Assembly (NCBI GenBank): GCA_018350325.1
Contig: JAEVLN010000011.1
Location: forward strand, 1,484,449-1,548,448
Reading direction: 5' to 3'
DNA from: Globodera rostochiensis
Taxonomy: Eukaryota > Nematoda > Chromadorea > Rhabditida > Heteroderidae
DNA length: 64,000 bases
Position numbers and translations under genes: made by a program. The notes below the pieces were generated by a model. The model had not been told where the DNA came from. It was given only the letters and a program-made list of their open reading frames with translations, and made no database searches. Shown here piece by piece: positions 33,301 through 45,159 of the stretch (its first letter is position 1; every line of letters starts with the position of its first letter).

Positions 33301-36300
33301 CCAAATAGACGGTAAATTTGACACCGAAAATGGTGAAAATTGACTTAACTTTTTGACGCCTAAAATTTCGTTTTTTTTATTTAAATTTTTTCGTGCCCCA
33401 ATTTGCGCCCACCTGCGTCATTTTTTCCGCCGTCTCCGGTGTCTGGCAGCACACGGCGCGAGACATTATTGCTGCTGCTGCTGCCGCCGATGGCACTGCC
33501 GCTGGCAGTGCCATCGGCGTTAATTTCTTCTCGGCGCGACATCGTGCCGCCACCGCCGGCGCTGCGTATGGGCCAAAGCAGCTGATCGAGGAGCTGTTGT
33601 ACTCCGGCAGCAGCACGGTAATCAGTTGCAGCAGATCAAGAAGCCGATCGTAATCCGGCTGAAAAAATGTTTATAAATTTTGATCAAAAAAAATTGATCA
33701 CAAAAATTTGACTTTTAATGCAACCTACCTCTTCATTGAACGGAATTTCGCGACAGTATTTGATGAACTTGGCCATCGGTGGACAAAACTCGTCCCAATT
33801 TGTTTGATCTTTGAGTGTACGAATTCGCTGACTGGCCTGGTGTCGCGTGGTCGCATTCCGCTTGGAGATGTTCTGAATTGTTAGACAAAATTAGTCGTTT
33901 TGGTCTATCCGATCATGATCGAATCATCCCATGTCAAAAACTCATTTTTGATCCGGAGTGATCTGATTGATCAATACTATTATGACACTTTCACAAAGAC
34001 AGTCTGGGCCTCTGATCGATCCTATCAGTGGGTCCTGGAACGTTGATCATAAATGATCGAACGGATCGGGCGCCGTGTCAAAAATACGATTTGTGAAAAA
34101 CACTGATCGATCGATCAACACACCTTCCACGGCAAGTGGCCGTTGACCAATTCGATCAGCACATAGGCGAGACTCTCGAGGTCGTCGCGTCGGCTCAGTT
34201 CAATGTTCTTGTGGCTGTTCAAACTCGCGTATTTGGCGGTGCCGATGAAATTGCGGCCCCGGCGGAACGGAATGTGGGTCAGGGCACGATTTTCGCGATA
34301 TCTGAGAAAAAGTTTAGGGCGGATTTAGGGCTTGGGGCAAAAAATTTGTCTAAAAAACAATTTAATAATGCATACAGTATAGCACCAACAATTTAAATTC
34401 GTACTGTAACTTTTTAAAAATTTAAAATTAATTAAAATTAGATTTTAAATTATTTTAAAATTAAAATTAGGTATAACAGATATTAAAATGGAAAATTTTA
34501 AAAAAATGTAAGATATATTAAAAAGCAAGAAATATAAATCAAAAATTTGAATAAAAATGGGGCACACCGGTAACGGCGCGCCAGTCCAAAATCAATCAGG
34601 TACAATGTGCTCTCTTTACCAGCCAAACCCATCAGAAAATTTTCTGTAAATTATGGTAATTTTATGTTAAAAAATATATTGATCAATTTCACCGGGCTTG
34701 ATGTCTCGATGAATGAACCTGGATTAATGGAAAGAATTTTACTTTTTTTCACATAATCCGTGTGAAAAGACTTCGGACGCACCGATCTGTTTTGTGAGTC
34801 ATTTGATCACTTGGAAATGATCTCTGATCAGACCCAGAGCACCAAATTATAATAGAAACAGGAAATGAAGTGCCGTCCAAAGCCAAAGGACAAACTACCA
34901 GCAAATCACTTCAATGAGAACCATCAATCAAAACATCAAAGGATTTGAAGTGAATTGGCAGTTTAAAAATGTTTGATTTTCCGCTCTAATCAACAATATA
35001 TACCCCTCCCCCAAGGCTTTGATCGATCAAATGGTTTATTGCTGCCCTACAGTATACCCACCCGCGTTGGTGCAAATGCCGGATACGGTGGATCATTTGT
35101 TCACCAAGCGAGACAATGGTCTAAAAAAGTTCAAATGGTCAATTTGCTAAAAATGCAACAAATTAATTAAACGCAAAAGTTTTAAAAAATAATTAACAAA
35201 AATTTATTTAAATTTAAACAAAACAAAAAATAAATTGTTTTTTAACCTGTCTAGCAAATTTTCGATCACAAAACGCGAAGAGCGAAGCCACCGGAGCGCC
35301 AAGCAGCTCCATAACCTAAACATTTTTTTGAAAACGATTAAATTGGAGAAGAATTTTGAAAAATTTAATTTTGCTTAATGAATATCATTAAAATTGTCCC
35401 ATTTCAATGCTTCTTCAACTCACCAAAATGTTGTGGCCATACTCGTGCCCATACCAGTACACCTGCGGGAAGCCGTCCACTTTGCCATTGCCGTCCTCGT
35501 ACAGCGCCGACTTGTAAACCTTTAGGACAGCGGGTGGCATAAACATTTGCCAATTAAATTTAATTTTCTTGAACTCTCAAATTTCAGTGCCCACGTTTCA
35601 GTGCCGCCAGCAAAAGGATTTTTGTGCAATTTTGAGCAGGCATGAGACCACCTCGCACCAAAACCCCAAAATTTTAAAAAGAATTTTTTGTTAGCGTAAG
35701 GTTAAAAAAAGAGAAAAATAAAATGGCATAAATGAGTCAAAAATCCCAAAAATTTTCTCTATCGGCACCGCCGACCCCTCCCATTCCTAAAAAGCTTCAA
35801 AATTTAATTTTAATCAGACAAACAACTCGATCGAAACAATTTTGCTTTAAAAAATCATTTTTTCGAATTTTTGGAGCAATTTTAATGGCTACAATATGCG
35901 CCCCTTGAAAGAAGTACACTTCAGTCCGGGGCTCATAACTTTCTTCATTGTGGTGACCGTACAACTTTTTTTCAGAGATTCTTGCTTTAGAGACCGAGAG
36001 GAGCCGATTGGTATATGATTTTGGGTGATTTGGAGTCTGGGCCACCCTGGTTTTTGATATTTTCCCCATTAAGCTTTTTTAAAAACAAAATGGTCCGTTT
36101 TGCTTTTTTCAAATGCTTCTTCATTTAGAGCTTTTGAATGGCATCTTTTGTTTGTTTGATTTGGTTGAGTTTGACAAAAGTTAAAGCGCTTTGTTGGCAT
36201 TAAAGTGTTCGGCACTGAAATGGCTGCGCCGGCTTAGGGCGGCTTATATTTAACAAATAAAAAAATTTCAAAAAATGAAATTCAAAATTAAGCCGAATCC

Positions 36301-38678
36301 ATTATCTAACTCTCTACCTGGTATTCGTATCGCAAATGGTTGTCGCGACAGGCTAAATTGTTCAAAATTTACTAAACAAAAACACAGAATTTGTATGCCC
36401 CCCAGCGCTAACCCCCGTCAAATTTGACGGCCACGCGATGCCTCCGGTGCTGAAGGTCTTCGGCCGCAAAAATTTCGCCGTAAGAGCCGGAGGCAATGCT
36501 TTGCAAAATGCGAAAGCGCCCGTTGATCAGCAAGCCGATTTTGTTTTTGATGATCGCCGCCTGCTCCCAGCCTGAGGCAATTGAGAAATTTACTAACAAA
36601 AAAAAAATTAAAACGGGTTGCGCCTAAGAATTTGTTCCAAAGCCATTGGCAACAATTTTCACGCTTTCGACAAATCTTTTTGAGTGAAATTTAAAGCTTT
36701 TGGGAGGTCTGGTGTTGCTGAACACAGTCCATGACTGATCACGACGAGAGCGGCCTAGCCTGATCAGAGCCAGATTAAAAAGACCCAATCCGATCACTGT
36801 CTGTTTGGTCAAGGACAGATCAAGACGAAAGCCAAATTAAAGTACCCAAATGATTCGATCATTCTGATCAAATCAGAGCCAAGATAACAAAAACTCTTGG
36901 TCTGATCAGGACCGATCAATCTGATCATATAAGTCAGTCCACGTGCGTGATACGCATTCCTCCTCAGATCAGATCACTACCAGCTCTTTGTTATCACAGA
37001 AACCCTAGGCCCTAAAGTGCACCCGACCGACCGGTCACAGCTGTGCTCCAACAGTCGCCGCCTCCGGTACAGTTTTTGTTGTTTCCGTTCTCTGCCCCCT
37101 CCGGCGTTCCGCCGCCGCCGCCTCCACTGATCGCCGGAGGCAGCAACCGATTGTGGCCAGACGCCATGGAAGTGCCAGCCGGCGGGCAACCGCCGCCAAC
37201 AAATGCTGCTGTTGTCGCTGGCACCGGCACTGCTGCTGTTGGCAACATGACATGCGGTGGCGGCGGTGGTTGTGCAGCTGACGCAGAGCTTTGGTGGCAA
37301 TGCTGATGGGCATGTACAGCGTGGACATGTGGGGGCATGGCAACCAGCTGGGCGTAGGCCTATTAATTTGATAAAAAAAATTTTAGAAAACGATAAAGCA
37401 TTTTTTTCTGTATCAAAATCAATCCTAACGGAACGGCACGGCATGCACGTCAGTGCCCGGGCCGCTAATCTTCCAGGCCGGGTCCCGGTCAGTAATCATG
37501 GGAAAAGGGTAATAGTCGAGAGAGTGATGGCATATCGAGAGCTAAAGCAGGTTTTGCCCTGGAAACCGGACATTTGCCGGGTTTAGGAGGTCCATACCGT
37601 GGTTTGAAAATTTTTATAAATGCGTTTTCTGGATTTTGAGTTTTTCCGATGACATCCCTGAGCTAAAGCCACCACTTTATGTTAGCCAAAAAATAAACAC
37701 AAATTTACTAAAATTTGCCCCAATTTCCTAACACCGGACCTCACATAAAACTCAGTGAGTGTGCCGTGGACTGCTTGCTCTTGCTTTTTGCAAAGAAAAG
37801 CGTAAAATATCGTAAAAATTGCCAAGGGCATTCAAACCCCGGCCCTACAACAACACGCGCTTTAACCAGAAGAAGAAGCCGACCGAGCCCACTGCCAGCT
37901 TATTAGGGAAGGGCATAGGGACCAGCAGGTCGTGTCAAAAGTCTGTGCCCCCCGGCCATGATCAGAGACATTATGGAATATTTTTTGATCAGTTCTTTTT
38001 TTCTTTACATTTAATGTGATGAAGGTAGATGACGAGACTACCCCCAGTTCATAAATCATCATTTTTGGGGTCTGATCAGATCAAAACCATGCCCGTAATC
38101 CTCCGGATCGACCTCTTGTTTTTGTTCAATCAGAGTTAATTATTACCCGGGTTGGCGCTGTATAAATGGTGGGCATTGCAGCCGCAGCTTTTCCAGCCTG
38201 CGGCACATATGTTGGCGGCGGCGGTGGCGGCATTCTGCCGGCCATCATCATCTGCGCCGGCGGCTGCGCTTGTCGATGGCTTGTGCAGAGGCCGGACCGC
38301 AAGTGCACAACCAAATTTGGGTCCAAAAATGCGGGATGGACGGCGGCGGCAGCAGCCGAACTGCCCGGCGCCGCGAGTGCGGCCAACCGAACCTGATTTT
38401 TGTGTTCAGATTTTGTTCAACCTTTTTTTGAACTTTTTGCGTTTTTTGCACAAAAGAAGTTGTGCGCGTTCAATTGATTTTTTTAATTATTTTTTTCAAA
38501 ATTTTGTAACCCAATTTGCAGTTGGTCCATGTCCAGCAGCTGCAGACACAGAAGCAACTGCAGCTGCAGCAGCAGCAGGTTGAGGTGCCAGCTGCACTTG
38601 CGGGAACGCGCTGGGAAGTACTGCTTGAAAATAATGATGTTGTTGCTGCTGCTGGTTAGCAGAAGCTGCGGGATGCAT
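30373..38678 (-). CDS. CK1/tau-tubulin-kinase-like protein kinase with Gln/Pro-rich ends
   Basis: Twenty exons join without a phase error: 38678-38511, 38392-38147, 37359-37032, 36571-36413, 36352-36318, 35519-35424, 35315-35247, 35120-35062, 34718-34693, 34643-34568, 34301-34124, 33872-33729, 33658-33413, 33198-33109, 32841-32637, 32118-32039, 31950-31870, 31651-31316, 31270-31120, 30923-30373; about 1107 residues. The kinase domain spans about residues 265-540. It has the Gly loop (ASGSYGEIF), the VAVK lysine (about 297), IHRDIKPENF (Asp about 392), LIDFG (about 413) and the CK1 signature RRDDLESLAYVLIEL. All catalytic residues are present. About 260 N-terminal and 560 C-terminal residues are disordered, rich in Gln, Pro, His and Ala, with a PERRFQYENRFSW patch. 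The CK1 group is strongly expanded in nematodes. The substrate is unknown. Confidence 0.85.
31740..38110. repeat. TGATCA-rich intron sequence
   Basis: Introns of the kinase gene (especially 32240-32620, 33895-34110, 34790-34860, 36720-36980 and 37960-38130) and the DNA on either side are packed with TGATCA, CTGATCAG and CGATCA words. Exons show them far less often. No tandem period was found. Confidence 0.6.
33212..33282. repeat. 12-bp tandem repeat in a kinase intron
   Basis: About six copies of AATCAATTAGAA / AATCAATTAAAA alternate in the intron between 33198 and 33413. Confidence 0.8.
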
Positions 38679-40281
38679 GCGCGCCCCCACTTTTTGCCGA
38701 ACCGCGCGTGAGCGTTACAGTAGCAAGAGAAAGATGGGCGATTTTTGCCGGAATACGGTAGGACGGCGGACGGTCCAAATTGGTTATACTGTAGAGAGAG
38801 GTGAACGTTTTTTTAAATGCTATTTCTTGATATAAAAGCCACAATTCATAATGGCCTTTTCAACATTTTTATTTTCGGAGCATAAATGCCAATGCTAACA
38901 AAAAAAAATTCAAAGAATTTAACATTTATAATGGAAGAATTACAGTGCATAAAAATGCACCATGTTCAACACGTTGTGTGCTTTGTTTTTGAGGCCGGCT
39001 TTACCCGCCCCCCCCGCCCAATTTGGCCACAGACAGACAAGTAAACAGGTGAGGGGACGTGAGGGAGGGCGGGGGCCAAGAAGTTGGGCGCCAAACCGGT
39101 GGTGCTGGCTGCTGACCCCCACCCCCCCCCCCCCCCACTCACAACACAAACAGCATAGCGTAAAACCCAAAAAAATTGTTTGTATGTACGTACACATAAA
39201 GGTCTGAGCTGCTGCTGCTGCTGTTTTTGCTGTGTTCCTGTGTGGGGGTGGGCTGTCACCGGCCGACACTCTCTGTGCCTCTCTCCCCCTCCCCTCTCTC
39301 TCTCTCTCTCACTCCCTCTCTCTTTTCCTTCACCCATCCTTTTCCCTCTCTCTCTTTCACTCCCTCTCTCTCTCCCTCTCTCTTTTTCTCTCTCTCTCTC
39401 TCCGGAGCGCATTGGCATGGGCGCGTCGGCATGCCAGTGCCGGCACATTCCGTCCCGTGCACATTTGAGTCTCCGCCGTTTTTTTGCACCAAACAATTCA
39501 AATTCGGTTTTTTTTTCTTGTCAATATTTGAATTCTGCACACTTCAAATGGCCCCGCTCGATTGGTGTTGTTTGAGTAGGTTAAATGATGAGTGAAGAGT
39601 TTAGTTTTACTGTGTTCTTCAAACTTTCTGGTACTGAATGTAACCAGCCAACCAACCACTGGCGCTGAAATTTGCTTTGCCGAGCACGAACTGGCTCAAC
39701 ACTCTGCTTCTCTCTCTCTCTAATAACTTCTGGCCTTTGTTTGTCTAACAACCTGTCGTTCTTCTTTAAGCGGACTTCAACACAATGTCACAAAACTGGA
39801 CTCGGTCCGGCACAATTCAGTGCCGCCGCCTTTTCACTATTGACCGACCATCTCTCTCTGCTCTGTGCCCCTCACCTACACTCTCTCGCCTTTGTCTGAA
39901 TGTCTCCGTCCATATTATATTCATCGTCTGCAAAAACCAAATGCTGAATAACTTTAGGCGCGCCTAAGCTTCAAATCAACTTTTTTAATAGGTAATTTGT
40001 CAGATGGAAATTGATCGATCGATTCATTTAAATGAAAGGGAACATTGTTGAAGAATAACCAACGAAACAAATGAGAGGCGGGGGTAGAAAAGAGGAAGTA
40101 GACGGAATGGAGAGAATGAAATGAAGAGAGAAAAGAAAAACAAAGAGAGAGAGAGGGAACGAGAGAGACAAAGACAAGAGTAGGAGATAAAACAAAAATG
40201 AATGGAGCAGAGAAACAGAGAAAGCAGAAACTCTGTTTGCCCTCCGGGGGGTGTTCGTTCCCTTTCCTCCTCCTCTGCAGC
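38679..40281. other. intergenic region between the divergent kinase and heat shock genes
   Basis: It contains the kinase 5' flank, a CT-rich microsatellite at about 39280-39400 (CTCTCTCCCT type), and a GA-rich stretch at about 40080-40190. Frames rich in Ser/Leu or Arg/Glu here come from these simple repeats. No gene was recognised. Confidence 0.5.
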
Positions 40282-40294
40282 TTCCAGAAGATTC
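40282..40294 (+). promoter_or_regulatory. heat shock element, three inverted units
   Basis: TTCCAGAAGATTC is a perfect TTCnnGAAnnTTC trimer, the HSF1 binding pattern, about 130 bases upstream of the TATA box. Confidence 0.8.
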
Positions 40295-40355
40295 CCTTTT
40301 GGCGCAGTTCGTTCTGGAAGCATTTTGCCCCTAGGCTATACCATTGGTAATTAAA

Positions 40356-40373
40356 GAATTTTCCGGAAAATTC
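40356..40373 (+). promoter_or_regulatory. heat shock element, four inverted units
   Basis: GAATTTTCCGGAAAATTC is a perfect four-unit array of alternating GAA and TTC with two-base spacers, about 50 bases upstream of the TATA box. It is probably the main HSF1 site. Confidence 0.9.
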
Positions 40374-40424
40374 CCCAACAAGATGGAAGCGTCGCGCAAG
40401 TTCGAGCAGTTCACCCCTGAGGCG

Positions 40425-40431
40425 TATAAAA
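40425..40431 (+). promoter_or_regulatory. TATA box of the small heat shock gene
   Basis: TATAAAA lies 86 bases upstream of the ATG and downstream of two heat shock elements, typical of inducible heat shock genes. Confidence 0.85.
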
Positions 40432-40516
40432 GGGGAAAGAAAATGACGCAAAAGCAACTTCTACCCTCCAAAACAACGACAAATCCCCAAACCAACCAAG
40501 AAAAACTCTCCCAACA

Positions 40517-41545
40517 ATGTCTCTGCTTCTGTTCTCCGAGCCAACACTGAACTTATGCCCGTGCCCAATCCGTCACCGCCAGCGCTTCCCATTGGTACGC
40601 CTTCGTGATCCAGTCACTGATCGGATGGAGCGATCGCTGGCACTGTTCGATCACCTTTTCAACAACATGAATAACAACACGCAACTGCAGCAGCAGCAGC
40701 AGCAGCAACAGCGGGTTGAATGCTTGGGGCATAAGGGCATTCAAAAGTGGGATCTTTGTAGTTCTTGACGGGCCGAGCGAGTACCCGGTCGGGGATGCTC
40801 GTCCGGCCGGGTACTCGCTCAACTCGGACCCGTGCACACCCAACTTAGAAGCCAAACAAACTTTGGAAATTGTTGACAATTCGCAAACCGTCGAAATTTC
40901 AAATTGGTTTAGCTGCGCGCCCTTGACATGGACAAATGGGACATCAACGAGAAGTCGGATGAGTTGGCCTACCGTTTCGATGTGTCCGGCTTCCGGCCCG
41001 AGCAGCTCACTGTTGAGCTGCATGGCGACGAAATTGTGGTAAAGGGCGAACACAAGGAGCAAAAAGAAGGTGGGCGGGCACAAACAAAAAACAGAACTTT
41101 TTGGTCCCATTAATGCCGAGCCCCCCCCCCTCCCCCGAGGGGACATTTTACGAAACTAAAAGCAACATTTTTAAAAATTAAAAAAAACCGCCTTGGGGGA
41201 TCATAGTCAGTTAGTTGCCCGGGTCTTTTACATTCGTCTCCAAATTCGAAAACTGTAAAACGCGGCGCTGCTTTTTCAGGCCTGTCCGTGCACAACCGCT
41301 TCTCGCGCAGTGTGCGGTTACCGGACGCCATCGTGCGCGAGAGCATCCATTGCGTACTGGAAGACGACAACCACAACAACAACAATGCGTCGTCGGCACG
41401 GCTGTGCGTGTGCGGCAAACGCCAGCCAACGCAGGAGCAGCAGCAGCAGCTGAAGGAGGAGAAGCACAAGGTCAACACGTGCACCATCCCTGTCAAGGTG
41501 GTCAACGACGAGTCGAAACAACAGCAGCAGGAAGAGAAGCAATGA
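40517..41545 (+). CDS. small heat shock protein (HSP20 / alpha-crystallin)
   Basis: Three exons in phase: 40517-40714, 40913-41069, 41280-41545; about 206 residues. The N-terminal arm (MSLLLFSEP, RDPVTDRMERSLALFDHLFN) ends in a Gln run. The alpha-crystallin domain starts at about residue 72 with WDINEKSDELAYRFDVSGF, then PEQLTVELHGDEIVVKGEHKE. The last exon has LSVHNRFSRSVRLPDAIV, the conserved strand pair. An Asn/Ser/Gln-rich insert with a CVCGKRQ patch interrupts the end of the domain, and the protein ends KTIPVKVV-like (CTIPVKVVNDE) plus a Gln-rich tail. This ATP-independent chaperone should hold unfolding proteins in the cytosol. Heat shock elements and a TATA box directly upstream argue for stress induction. 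Confidence 0.92.
40775..40820 (+). repeat. perfect hairpin in heat shock gene intron 1
   Basis: A 14-base arm GAGCGAGTACCCGG (40775-40788) is exactly inverted at 40807-40820, around an 18-base loop. Confidence 0.75.
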
Positions 41546-42274
41546 GGAAGATTATTAGCCGAGTTTTTGACGTGTGAAGCCATGCATTTTATACATATTT
41601 TATGCAACATTCGCTACTTGTACTCTTTTGTAAAATAAAAAAACTGTTTAATGACTCATTGTTACTTAAAGCAAGGTTGGGCCCCGAGGGGCTTCGGACT
41701 CACGTCGGGGACCAGAGTTGTGACGGAGTTGGAGCAGTCCGGGTCGGACTGTGAAGTTTGTCAATTACCGCGGCAGCGAGTTTAGAGCTGCTGGTCCCAA
41801 AACATTTCAATGTTTTTGTGTGGATTAATATTTTGCTGTGTTTCTGTCGCGCGGATAACTCACAAAAATAACAACAATATATTTTTACATTTTGAGTTGT
41901 TGTATTTGATAATTTTCACATTTCTGAAGAAATTGGCAAAAAAAAACCAAACACCAAATTTTCAGCCAAAAATGCTTTTCCCCAAAACAAACTTCTTTAT
42001 TCGAGTTGTGTAAATAAACATTTAAAAGCACAACTTTGCTTAATGGAATTGACAGCGCCGGTTTTTTGTGTCTGTCCTCTTCCTCTATCGAGCAAAAATT
42101 TAAATAAAAGAATAACAGGGCGGGCGATCAGGGCACAAAGAACATAAAAAAATGGTTGCGGCAGCGGCGGCAAACCGTTCAGGGGGTTGTGGTCAGGCAA
42201 AATTTTTTGCATTAATTCATTCCTTTCATCATTTTTTCTTCCTCTGACTGGACGACGCTCACGCCCCCTCCTCC
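41546..42274. other. 3' flanks of two converging genes
   Basis: An AATAAA at about 41633 suits the heat shock gene. The rest is AT-rich with a GC-rich patch at 41675-41780. No gene seen. Confidence 0.4.
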
Positions 42275-45081
42275 TCAATCGTACACCAACTCCTCTTCCG
42301 CCTCGTCGTCATCGAACACCGGCACCGGCTTGGACACCGCCCGGTGATCACTACCACCACCAGCAGAAGCAGGAGCGCTGGGGTTGAACGCGGTTGACGA
42401 TGATGGCAACGTCACCACCATCTGCTGCAGCTGTTTGCCAGTCCATGGGTCTGAAAAAAATGCTGCTGTTGATGAGCTCTGGACATCCGAATTTTCCGGG
42501 TAAAAAAAATACGAACCCTCAAATTGCGGCGACGACGAGCAGGCAACAGCCACAGCCGTTCCCCTGCCGTTGTTGCTCCCATCAGCAACAACCGCTGCTG
42601 CAGCAGTAGCAGCCGCGGTGTTCAATTCGTCCACCAACTCCAGCTTATTCTCGGCCTGTTCCTCCTCGAAGAATTTGTCATGGGACCACACGCGGTCCGC
42701 ATCAGCCTTTGGAGAAAAATTTTTTTTAAATGAAATTGCAAAACAAACATTTTTATTTTTTTGTTGTTTAATTTGTGTACCTTTGAGCGCTGCCATTGTG
42801 GCCGTCCGTCGAGGGACGACGCGTCGGCCGTGCGGCCACCGCTCTGCCACTCGTAAATGCGTCCGCCACGCGGGCCAAAATTGCCGCGCCCAAGGAAAGT
42901 GCCGGAAGCGCGTCGCGAAAAGTTGGACTGGAATAAGAAAAAGAAACTTTTTCTTTTTGTTGTTGTATTAATGATGACACAACAACCTGAACATGCTGCT
43001 GTTGTTCAGTGTCATCGCCAAACTGGTTGTTCCGCCAACCCATCGGCGGCTGCGCGACTTCTGCAGTTGTTGCTGACGCACGTCCACCGGCACTGCTGTG
43101 GTGCGTGGTGTGCTTAAGCCATTTGAAAGCGTCATTTTGGCCCAAAATGTTTTTTAGTAAAAAAATCGTCAAATTTCACTCACCTCCGGCTCATGTCGGC
43201 CACGAAAAGCGCCAGCTCGATCGCCACCGCCGGCCAAGCCCAGCGGACGGCCGCCTCTTCGGTTGCTGTTTCCCCTGTCCAGTCGCGGGTCGTACAGCTG
43301 ACGCGTCGCATGGTGCGCCGCTGCCGCCAAATCGTCACGTGCGTCATGCTATAATTTGCAGTGAACTCCTTCAATTTCAGCCTTCCAAAAAAGCCCAGCC
43401 TTGATCAAATCAATAAATCATTCCACTGACCAAAAAATAGTTTCGCCCGCGCGGCACTGCCAACGGATTCAATGGCACAGACGCATTGGCGGCGCCACCA
43501 GCACCAACCACCACAACACTGCTCTGTACGGCCTTGCCAGGTGCAGCCGGCGCCGGTTCTTTTTTGTCCATGGATAGTGAACGATGGCGGCGGTGAGTGT
43601 TCGGCTGTTGTTGCTGAACATGGCGATGTTGTCGCTGATACGGTGCCCCAGACGAAAAGTTGGCATTCGTACTACCAAAACCGGCATTGCTGCTAAAGCT
43701 GTCACTGGCAGCTGTATGTTTGTGTGTCATCATTGTCCTCGCGGGATTCATTCCATCTTGAACGGAATTAGAAAAACAATCTTCTTTTACTCCCAAAAGT
43801 GATTTTCAAAGTTTGTTTAAACCCAAAAATGGCATTTTTGCATATTTTGTGCCAAAAACACGCAATCCCTCTCACCTCGTTGGCCCATGCCACGCTGTTG
43901 TTGATTTGTTGCACTATAATAGTAACAAAGAAATGTGTGTGGCATTTGTTTGGTTGTCAGAGTGTGATCAATGTGACGTCATTTGAGTGAGTAAATCATT
44001 CATTCAATCAATCAATGAAAGGTGAATTTGATGGATGGACGATTGATTGCACAGCCCGTCCCCCCGGCCACCAACAATTGGACAACACCGACCGACCGAC
44101 CGGACCGACCATGTGTAGGTTGGTAGGAGATAAAACTGACCCAAAAATGCCACCTCGGCCAACACCACCACGGCGCACAAACGATTGTCCACGGTTTGGA
44201 CGCTGAAGGAATGGTTAAATTATCTCAAAAAAAGAAAACATTAACCCATCCGTGGCTCGTGCCGGCCGCTCAGAAGGCTTTAAAAAGGCCAAACGAGGCC
44301 GACACGGTTCGATAGCCCAAAACTATATATTTTTTTGCATCTTTATTTAAAACTAATCAATTTTTCGTCATGTTTAAATATGTAATTGTTTTTTTTTTTG
44401 TCTGGAATTGCTTGTTCGTATTTCTTGCAAATTGGTAGAAATTTTTGAATGAACGAATGAATGATCGAACAAAACTTACACTTGCCATTTTACCGAATCC
44501 TCTCAGTGGATGCTCTGAAAGTTCCAAAATTAACAATTTCATTCAAAAGAAATGTGTCAAAACCTTCGCGTTTGATGGACACCTCGGACAGTTCGTTGAC
44601 AATGATATTGAACGTGTTCTGCTGCTGCTGTTTTGGCTGTCCATTTTGACGTCCACCAAAATTAACGCCGGCGGCGAACTCCTTTGACGGGGACGAGACG
44701 TTTGGCGGCAAAATTCGTGGCTTTGTTGAAGAAGCATCTGAAAACATTTAAGCGAATGTATAAGAATATTTATACAATTTTGGACCAAGAAGACAAACCC
44801 TGCACATTCGTGGACCTCTTTGGGCCGCGCAAACTCGGCATTGTGGTGCTGGAAAAGCCATGGTTAGCAAACCCCGAGTTCCCAAACAGATTGGAGGACG
44901 CGGCGGGTCGACCGCGGGCTCTTGAGAAGCCGTCGTTGCCAAATGCTTCATCCTCCTTGGCAACGGCCGAATTGGCGGCAACTAAAGTGCCGTCCTTGGT
45001 ATTGGCATTTGCTGTACTGCTGCTGCTCGTCAAATTGGCCACGTTGGCAGCCGATGGCGACGAAGACTTTGGCCTGAACAT
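42275..45081 (-). CDS. RGG-rich protein with a WxHDKF (Btz-like) motif
   Basis: Ten exons: 45081-44799, 44737-about 44535, 44202-44141, 43913-43876, 43756-43431, 43348-43184, 43112-42987, 42927-42781, 42706-42517, 42450-42275; about 571 residues. All junctions keep phase; the exon 2 donor is the weakest. The protein is mostly disordered, with RGG-type stretches (FVRRGGVGRGG, RGNSNRRGGRP, GTFLGRGNFGPRGGR) that suggest RNA binding. Near residue 457, VWSHDKFFEEEQAENKLEL resembles the WxHDKFxExEQ motif of Barentsz/CASC3 and the ends of THRAP3/BCLAF1, linked to splicing and the exon junction complex. That is a motif-level similarity only. The C-terminus is acidic. Confidence 0.65.
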
Positions 45082-45159
45082 GTGTGTTGTTTAGGGCGTA
45101 ACAATCATAAAACCTCAAAAATTTATTTTTCGCTAAATCCGAAATATCGGAGAGCGCGT

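Noticed and set aside
37450..38130. Separate gene in the large kinase intron
   Set aside because: Frames here are short and unsupported, while the exons on both sides splice together in phase.
39180..39595. Ser/Leu-rich plus-strand proteins and Arg/Glu-rich minus-strand proteins
   Set aside because: They are products of the CT microsatellite with no splice or family support.
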